A stretch of DNA of 64,000 bases. Source: Aldrovandia affinis. Its lineage: Eukaryota > Chordata > Actinopteri > Notacanthiformes > Halosauridae. A model generated the notes under the pieces. It worked only from the letters and a program-made list of their open reading frames with translations. It was not told the DNA's origin and made no database searches. The DNA lies in the NCBI GenBank assembly GCA_029706075.1, contig JAINUG010000109.1, positions 2,865,501 to 2,929,500 on the forward strand, read 5' to 3'. The translations under genes were made by a program, and so were the position numbers. Positions 57,285 to 64,000 of the stretch are shown piece by piece. Within the stretch, counting starts at the first letter, position 1, and every line of letters starts with the position of its first letter.

Positions 57285-58145
57285 CATTACCGGTCAAAAA
57301 TTTTAGAACACCCCCATTTTTCCAGTTTTTACAGAAATTTAAGCAGTTCAAGTCCAGTGAAAAACCTGAAATGGTACAAAGGTAAGCGGTAAACTGCCAG
57401 AGTTATTTAAAAAAAGGCCCTTTTCAGGGAACAAGTAATGGGTTAATGTGGGTTAACAGTCACTCTGTGCAAGTCACCGACTCTGGATCCAGCAAAAGAA
57501 CCCCAGACCGTCACGCTTCCACCTCCATGTCTGACAGTTGGTGTCACACACTGAGGAACCATCCTTTTGCCTACTGGATGGGGTACAAAAACCCTGCGTG
57601 ATCTACCGAAGATTTCAAATTTTGATTAATCGGTCCATAAGACCTTCTTCCAGTCTTCAGTAGTCCACTGGCAGTGCTTCATGGCCCAGGCAAGCCTCTT
57701 TTTCTTATTTTGCCATCTTAGCAATGGCTTTCTTACTGCCACTCGACCTGTCAAACCTGCAGTCTTCTCTTCACAGTTAAAACTGAGACTTCCTGAGACC
57801 AGTGTTAAGCTGTGCTTGAAGCTGTTGTCCTGTGAGCCGCCTATCATGCAAACTGTTGACCTCAGAAACTTTTCTTCTGATTTTGTTGTGGCTTTGGGTC
57901 TGCCAGACCTCTTCCTGTCAGAGTTTCCTCCAGTTTCCAAGTGCCTTTTGATGGTGTAGGAAACTACACACTGCCAAACAATTAACATTATTTTTCAGTT
58001 TTTGGTAACCTAAACTTCATTTTTTAACCTCTGGCAGTTTACCGCTTACCTTTGTACCATTTCAGGTTATTCACTAGACTTGAAGTGCTTAAATTTCAGT
58101 AAAAACTGGAAAATGGGGGTGTTCTAAAACTTTTGACTGGTATTG
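57285..58145 (-). mobile_element. Tc1-like family C, deleted copy (861 bp)
   Basis: Left end CATTACCGGTCAAAAATTTT, right end AAAACTTTTGACTGGTATTG, with TA on both sides. The terminal inverted repeats continue inward with the family C words. Minus-strand transposase remnants between 57626 and 57988 include GNSDRKRSGRPKATTKSEEK and WTTEDWKKVLWTD (first-aspartate block). The rest of the catalytic core is missing. Confidence 0.9.
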
Positions 58146-58458
58146 TATGTGGCAGAAAGCAACAACGTCAACTCATACGGGTTTAGTCTTGACCGCCAGA
58201 TTTACAAAAGGATTGCTACTGCTTTTGGAACATGAAAGCAGTCTACGTCAGATTTACTAAAGGGTTGCAATGGGTCAAATCCCATTTATTTATTCATATA
58301 TTCTCCTACCGCAAAATTGTGAATGAGGGTGTTTCATTTCTGTGATTTTGTCATTATAACCACTCTTAGTAAATATGTTGTTAATATGTCTGTATCCATG
58401 ACCACAAAATATTGACTGCTGTAGCACTGTGGCTATGTCCTTAGTAAATCTGGCCCTG
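58146..58458. other. No gene seen
   Basis: Contains an imperfect repeat of TTTACTAAAGG/GATTTACAAAAGG words near 58200 and 58260. No gene. Confidence 0.4.
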
Positions 58459-58459
58459 A

Positions 58460-58835
58460 GTGCCTTAACAAGATTCAGACTGTGGGGCTCATCCATACAC
58501 TAGAACAGTGCCTTAACGGGATGCAGACCGTGGGGCTCATCCACACACTAGAACAGTGCCTTAACCGGATGCAGACTGTGGGGCTCATCCACACACTACA
58601 GCAGTCTTAACAGAATGCAGACCATGGGAATCTTCCACACACGAACAGTGCCTTAACAGGATGCAGACCGTGAGGCTCATCCACACACAAAAAAAGGTCT
58701 TAACAGGATGCAGGCTCTGAGGCTCATCCACACAGTAGAGCAGTGTCTCAACAGACCATCGGGCTCATCCACATACTAGGATAGTGCCTTAACAAGTTGC
58801 AGACCATGGGGTTCATCAACAGACTAGTTAACTTA
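58460..58835 (-). repeat. 48 bp minisatellite, second array, inverted
   Basis: TAGAACAGTGCCTTAAC starts at 58501 and 58549, 48 bp apart, and weaker copies continue to about 58830. The unit is the complement of the 7.1 kb array (GGATGCAGACCGTGGGGCTC then ATCCACACACTAGAACAG). Later units are shortened or diverged. Confidence 0.92.
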
Positions 58836-58983
58836 ATCTTGAAAAGATGTGAATTCATTCTCATAAGGTTCTTGTGCATGTCTAGAGAAGACTAGTTTTA
58901 TAAAAGCTTGAATTCTGAAATGTTTTCTTTTTTGTTTGCTGGTTGTGCATACTAAACAAATACTGTACGTACATACATACATA

Positions 58984-60161
58984 CACTATATGGCCAAATG
59001 TCAGTGGACACCCCTACTAATTATTGAGTTGTGTTTCAGTCACACACCCATTGCCAACAGGTGAATACATTCCAGCACATAGCCATGCAATCTCCACAGA
59101 CAAACATTTAGAGTTCAGAATGGTTCGTAAAGAGCTCAGTGACTTTAAACGCGGCACAGTCATAGGATGCCACCTTTGCCACAAGTCAGTTCGTGAAATT
59201 GCTGCCCTACTAGATGTGCCCCGTTCAACTGTAAGTGCTATTATTGTGAAGTGGAAGCGCCCAGGAGCAACAACAGCTCGGCCACGAAGTGGTAGACCAC
59301 GCAAACTCACAGAGTGGGGCCGACAAGTGCTGAAGCACATAGCGCGTAAAAATCGCCTACGTACTGTATCATCTGCTGCATCACTCACTACACAGTACCA
59401 AAATGCCTCTGGAAGCACCATCAGCACAAGAACTGTGTGTCGGGAGCTTCATGGAATGGGTTTCCATGGCCGAGCAGCTGCACACAAGCCTCACATCACC
59501 ATGCGCAATGCCAAGCGTCGGCTGGAGTGGTGTAAAGCACACCGCAACTGGGCTCTGGAGCAGTGGAAACGTGTTCTTTTGAGTGATGAATCACGCTTCA
59601 CTATCTGGCAGTCTGATGGACGAATCTGGGTTTGGTGGATGCCAGGAGAACACTACCTTCCGGAATGCATAGTGCCTACTGTAAAGTTTGGTGGAGGAGG
59701 GATAATGGTCTGGGGCTGTTTCTCAGGGTTTGGGATAGGCCCTTTAGTTCCAGTGAAGGGTATTCTTAATGCTACAGGATACGAAGACATCTTAGCCAAT
59801 TGGGCGCTTCCAACTCTGTGACAACAAAGCCCCTGTGCACAAAGAGAGGTCCATAAAGACATGGTTAGACAAGTTTGGTGTAGAGGAACTCGATTGGCCT
59901 GCACAGAGCCCTGCCCTCAACCCCATCGAACACCTTTGGGAGGAATTAGAATGCCAATTGCGAGCCAGGCCTTTTCGTCCAACATCAGTGCCTGACCTCA
60001 CAGATGCTCTTTTGGCTGAATGGGCACAGAAGAGTGGCAGCGGTCATAGCCGCAAAGGGAGGTCCAACTCCATATTAATGCCCATGGTTTTAGAATGGGA
60101 TGTCCAACAAGCTCATATAGGTGTGATGGTCAGGTGTCCACTGACTTTTGGCCATATAGTG
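58984..60161 (+). mobile_element. Tc1-like element, family F, nearly full length (1178 bp)
   Basis: Left end CACTATATGGCCAAATGTCA and right end TGACTTTTGGCCATATAGTG form the inverted repeats, and TA flanks the element (58982-58983 and 60162-60163). One copy is present in the window. It carries an almost complete but damaged transposase. Its ends are unrelated to families A and C. Confidence 0.95.
59120..60078 (+). pseudogene. Tc1-like transposase pseudogene, family F
   Basis: ATG at 59120 is chosen because [16 protein letters not shown] matches the usual Tc1-type start; an earlier in-frame ATG at 59024 lies nearer the terminal repeat. The paired helix-turn-helix DNA-binding region with [10 protein letters not shown] spans about residues 1-110. 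The catalytic core follows: [11 protein letters not shown] (first Asp, near residue 155), DNKAPVHK (second Asp) and SPALNPIEHLWEEL (Glu, 34 residues after the second Asp). A TGA at 59819-59821 follows a small deletion just before the second Asp, and a further deletion removes part of the C-terminus before a stop at 60076-60078. The enzyme would be inactive. Confidence 0.92.
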
Positions 60162-60163
60162 TA

Positions 60164-60824
60164 TATAAATACATAAAGGAGAAGGAAAAACCTGTGACAA
60201 AATATTCCACAATTTGTTTTGAACCCTGATTCTTTATTTTGGTTCCTCTGTGTTTGTTTTCTCTTGAGCTCAGTGCCATTTTAGTTCACAGAGATCCATA
60301 TAATGACAAGTGGAAGTTTCAGACCTTTCTGTGAGCCCAGACCTAAACAAAGAAAGACACCCCCTCAAAGCAAACACATGCCTTTTCTCGATTTATCTGA
60401 GAACTGGCTTCATGACTGTCAAGGCCCCCACGGTTCAAAAAAAAATAAATGCTCTGAGTATGGAGAAACAGCATCATTTATTGCCGACAGATGTGTTGAA
60501 GCATGCAGATGAAGCTAAAGAGGTATTCAATAAAAAGGAAAGAAAAGATACCCTCTGTGTCCCTTTGGACTGTGTGGTTCCTAATTCATGAGATCAGTTG
60601 TTTTTGCGATTCGTGGGACACAGAGAGAAACAAAAACAGGTGTTGTTTTGAATTGTGTGCTCATTTTTTTTTACACCCATAAATCATGCTCAATTTGGAT
60701 GCAATACCTCAGGCCTGCTGGGCACTTACCCTGGACTTACAATCGCTCTCTTTATAGAGCATGTTAATTTTGGTCAGTTAAGCTTGCACAGCCATGAGTC
60801 AGAGGAAGACACTTCATGTACGGC
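60164..60824. other. No gene seen
   Basis: AT-rich and unique-looking; short open frames show no domain. Confidence 0.4.
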
Positions 60825-61060
60825 TTTATACAGGCAGACCATGGGTGCCCGATTGACAAGCGGGAGTCGCTGGTGCATGACGAGACAAGGACCATCCGAC
60901 CAACTGAATCCCTCCCTCCCTGATGCTACCACCAATTATGCGTTGCCCCAAGGGGCTGCTGGCCACAGTTGGCACTAACATGGTCTGGATTCAATACCAG
61001 ATCATGTGGCTCATCCACACACTAGAACAGTGCTTTAACAGGATGAGCTACCCAGCAGCC
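60825..61060 (+). repeat. Dispersed repeat family D, copy 2
   Basis: CAGGCAGACCATGGGTGCCC, GGTGCATGACGAGACAAGGA, GGGGCTGCTGGCCACAGTTG, then CCACACACTAGAACAGTGCT and GATGAGCTACCCAGCAGCCC. It matches the copy at 54.65-54.87 kb across its length, with the same tail as the 48 bp minisatellite. Confidence 0.82.
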
Positions 61061-63429
61061 CCCACCTACATATATAGCTATTGTGTTACTCCAAATTGCA
61101 TAAAAGATAATAGTGCCGACATAAATAAATCAAAATCTACACAAAACTGTCATGTATATAATGTCCTACCACCACAGTTTCATACACAGTGAACCCTAAT
61201 ATCCATATGAAAAAGAATGTTCTAAAAACTGTTGCCTAAATACTACAAGAATGTTAGCTCATGACAATAACACCTCGACTGTCATATGAGTGCCACATGA
61301 ATGCTGGGTAAAGGTCATGTGAGTTCAGCTAACTGCACCGCAAATCTAGTTTGAGGCATGAATCAGGAAATGTTATGACTTCCCTTCATCATTGAAAACT
61401 AAATGGCATATATATAAAACTTTAATGTTTTACTAGTTGTGTTTCTTAATGTATGTTGACTATAATAACCTTCACCCCCAATAAATAAATAAATAAATAC
61501 ATAGATCAATAAAATAAAAGTTGTGATAATGGTGACAAGGTCATCAAAAGGTGCAATCATTCTGAGGTACAGCTGCTGCCTCCACAATACTGCTCCATTT
61601 CATACTGTGTTAGAGAAGAACCCCCCATGGAGAATCTTTGGGGTGAATTAATTACACTGACAGATTATCCCTGTTTCCTGTATGCAATTACATTCTTAAC
61701 TGTTTCATTTTTATCATTTATGTCATCCCTTGTCCTTTTAAACCTCAGTCCACATGGGTGGACCTTTAGGCTGTTTTTGTATTTTTTCTCGGTTAAAGCG
61801 ATGCCGTTTCACTGCCTGATGCAGAGTGCACAGACTGCAGTAAGTAAGTTCAGTGCCATATGCCCCCCACTTTTCATCTGTCTTTAATTTTTTAAGCTGG
61901 CCATGAAAAAATAGGCGTGAGTTAATTTATGGCGTTGTTAGCGAGAGGCTGAAATTGAGACTGGCCGCCCTGAACACCGCTGAAACGGCACAGAGCCGTG
62001 AAAATGGAAGCCTCATCACTGCGGATAATGGCCTCTTTATCTGCTGCGGCTGATTGCTCCTTTGCATTTATTTAAAGTACTAAACCAGTGGTCTGTTTAA
62101 ATGTATCTCCCCCCCCCCCCAATCTATGAACTGTTCAGCTGAATAAATCCACATCTGTACTTTCCAAGGGCAACAATCTATGTTAAAATATGAAATTAGA
62201 AATAAATGTTAAAAATGTATTTCATATCTCAGATCAGATAATACATCAACTAATATATTGCATTCATAGTAACTGTATGAATACATTATGTATATTTACA
62301 TATACAGTATATGATGTACATTTTATTTAAAAAATATATAAAAAATATATATCCGTACTGTGCGTATCATGAAAGTTAGGCATTTAACTGCGTAAGTGAA
62401 AGTGATGCATTTTTTAACAATTGAAGCATTTTGCAATACATAGTGTATTGTTTGTTTGATATTAAATGTGTATGGGTGGGTATGTGTTTGGATTTTATAA
62501 TCCCCACATTCTCAGCAGACGATCAGCAGACAAACATATTTTTATCATACAGACAAGAAGAACAGAATGACAATCACTAACTAGCTAGATAACCAATTAA
62601 AGGTGTTGTCAGTTCTAAACTAGATGCCAAGCATTGCATTTTTGACATGAACATAAACATAATTGTTACAATGTTATTTTGGCTAGCTAGCACTTGAACT
62701 CCAATTTTAATCATAAATGTAAACTACAACTTGCAAATGCCCTTTAGGAAGTTGTGTCAGTGCAGCCAGTGCTCTGCCCAGGGAAAGAAGAATGAAGATA
62801 ATTGGATTATCAGAGCTGACTTCTGGGGATGAGCCTCCTGTTACAGGACTATCGTTGTAAAGCACACACAATAACCATTTGCCTTAAACCATGCAGACCT
62901 CAAGTTTGTACTCCTGCAAGATGATATCAATGACACATGGCCACACATGAGGTAAACACATCATTAACAGGGATAGACAGATATAGCTGCAGAGCTGGTG
63001 TGGATCCAAGATACCCAGATCATTGATTCATCATTTTCTCCTAATTGGTTTAACTGGTTTCATTACACCCAGCATGATCAGAAACCCTGGCCTTGACTCA
63101 AGAATGAGGCATGCCGTCTGTGATGGTTTCTGCACTGTACACAACTTCCTGTTTATCAGGGCAGCCATTTTGTACAAGTTTATTTTTAGTCTGACATATT
63201 AGGAACATTCAGTAATATTTTGATGTTGTTCTTTGGGGACCATGAGAGACCCCACTCATGGATAAAGATTTCAATTGCAATCATTTTCTGGTGGAACCAC
63301 ATACAGCAATGGCTGGTCTAGATATCCAGCATGAACAAAGCCAATGGTCTACTAAAATTATAGGGGCTTATATTTGAGCTATTTCATATTGCAGCATGCA
63401 CACATTATGGCATCAATCATGCAATAGGT
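61061..63429. other. No gene seen; possible conserved segment at 61895-62075
   Basis: (TAAA)n at about 61481-61500 and a C run at 62109-62120. The stretch 61895-62075 is balanced in composition, repeat-free and includes an octamer-like ATTTGCAT variant. It might be a conserved non-coding element, but that needs alignment. Confidence 0.35.
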
Positions 63430-63625
63430 GGTAGTGTAGTATAATAGTTTGGCAACTGGGTTTGTAATGGTAAGGTTGCAGGTTCAATCCCCAGGTGGGA
63501 CACTGCCATTGTACACTTGAGTAAGGTACTTAACCTGACTTATCTCAGTTAATATCCAGTTGTATAAATGGATTGTAAACTGTGTAAGTTGCACTAGGTA
63601 AGAGAATCTCCTAAATGCCTAAATA
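63430..63625 (+). mobile_element. SINE family B
   Basis: tRNA-like head GTAGTGTAGTATAATAGTTT, a good B box GGTTCAATCCC, then TTGTACACTTGAGTAAGGTA, AATATCCAGTTGTATAAATG and a tail AAGAGAATCTCCTAAATGCC. It is the best preserved head of the family in this window. Confidence 0.9.
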
Positions 63626-63879
63626 TGTTTCATTTGACTGGTGTGACTGTCAGTGGAAAGTGTATTATACTGTGTAAGTTTTATGTGTATTTCATGACCC
63701 ACTGCACTACAGAATATGACATTACCTATTTAGTCTATTTTGTGTGGATAGAGGTCTTCAATAAGACTGATTTGATTCCTTCCACCTAGAATTGATCCCG
63801 CCAATGGACCCTACCGAAGGAGAGAAGGGAAAGAATGGCCTCAGCTCAGTGAACCAAATTTTGTGTATAAATTATATCA
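63626..63879. other. No gene seen
   Basis: Short unique-looking spacer before the terminal minisatellite. Confidence 0.4.
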
Positions 63880-64000
63880 CTTGTTGTTCAGTGAGCTAAT
63901 CATATCGCTTGTTGTTCAGTGAGCCAATCATATCCATTGTTGTTCAGTGAGCCAATAATATCGCTTGTTGTCCAGTGAGCCAATCATAACACTTGTTGTC
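63880..64000 (+). repeat. 28 bp minisatellite, runs off the right edge
   Basis: Successive 28 bp units starting CTTGTTGTTCAGTGAGC at 63880, 63908, 63936 (ATTGTTG variant) and 63964, with a fifth starting at 63992. A degenerate unit may precede them. The true array length is unknown. Confidence 0.93.

Overview
The window looks like intergenic or intronic DNA from a vertebrate, most probably a teleost fish. It is AT-rich and full of microsatellites, and it carries the repeat mix typical of fish: Tc1/mariner elements with TA target duplications, hAT-like and other non-autonomous DNA elements, L2-type and other LINEs, tRNA-headed SINEs that share a LINE tail, and a Ty3/Gypsy element with integrase upstream of reverse transcriptase. 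I found no host protein-coding gene, functional tRNA or rRNA gene, operon or CRISPR array. Every reading frame I recognise belongs to a mobile element, and all of them are broken by stops, frameshifts or deletions. The species cannot be fixed from the sequence.

Layout. 0-1 kb: a decayed satellite (66-68 bp units, then units of about 170 bp). 1.9-6.5 kb: two relics of one Tc1-like family, one carrying a SINE, on either side of a 1.7 kb hAT-like element with an 8 bp target duplication. 7.0-7.6 kb: a 48 bp minisatellite followed by a long TTTA array. 8-18 kb: SINE, CR1-like and Tc1-like fragments. 18.4-21 kb: a SINE with a 14 bp target duplication, then a LINE reverse transcriptase interrupted by a 288 bp insertion. 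21.2-25.2 kb: a Gmr1-like Ty3/Gypsy retrotransposon with both LTRs and a 4 bp target duplication. 25-34 kb: mostly unique-looking DNA with microsatellites, a second Gypsy integrase remnant, a 5'-truncated L2 and a 21 bp minisatellite. 34.5-38.9 kb: a minus-strand LINE split by a plus-strand L2 with an 8 bp target duplication. 39.9-43.3 kb: two deleted copies of the main Tc1-like family, one with foreign DNA in place of its middle. 43.7-51 kb: SINEs and small repeats. 51.2-52.7 kb: a large palindrome with arms of 630-683 bp. 53.4-56.5 kb: a non-autonomous element with 12 bp GGGCCCTATTTT ends, SINEs and a second inverted-repeat cluster. 57.3-60.2 kb: a fifth copy of the main Tc1-like family, a second 48 bp minisatellite array in the opposite orientation, and a nearly full-length Tc1-like element of another family. 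60.8-64 kb: SINE-like repeats and a 28 bp minisatellite that runs off the edge.

How the parts relate. The 3' tail of the L2 copies (ending near GGATAAGAGCGTCTGCTAAA) recurs at the ends of the tRNA-derived SINEs, so the SINEs probably borrow L2 machinery. The 48 bp minisatellite monomer matches the tail of another dispersed repeat, which suggests the arrays grew from it. Nesting with readable target duplications gives a relative order: the L2 is younger than the minus-strand LINE, and the SINE at 1.9 kb is younger than its Tc1-like host. The features most worth follow-up are the 1.5 kb palindrome, the 288 bp insertion inside the LINE reverse transcriptase, and the replaced interior of the Tc1-like copy at 41.8 kb. 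I did not find a clearly new biochemical system.
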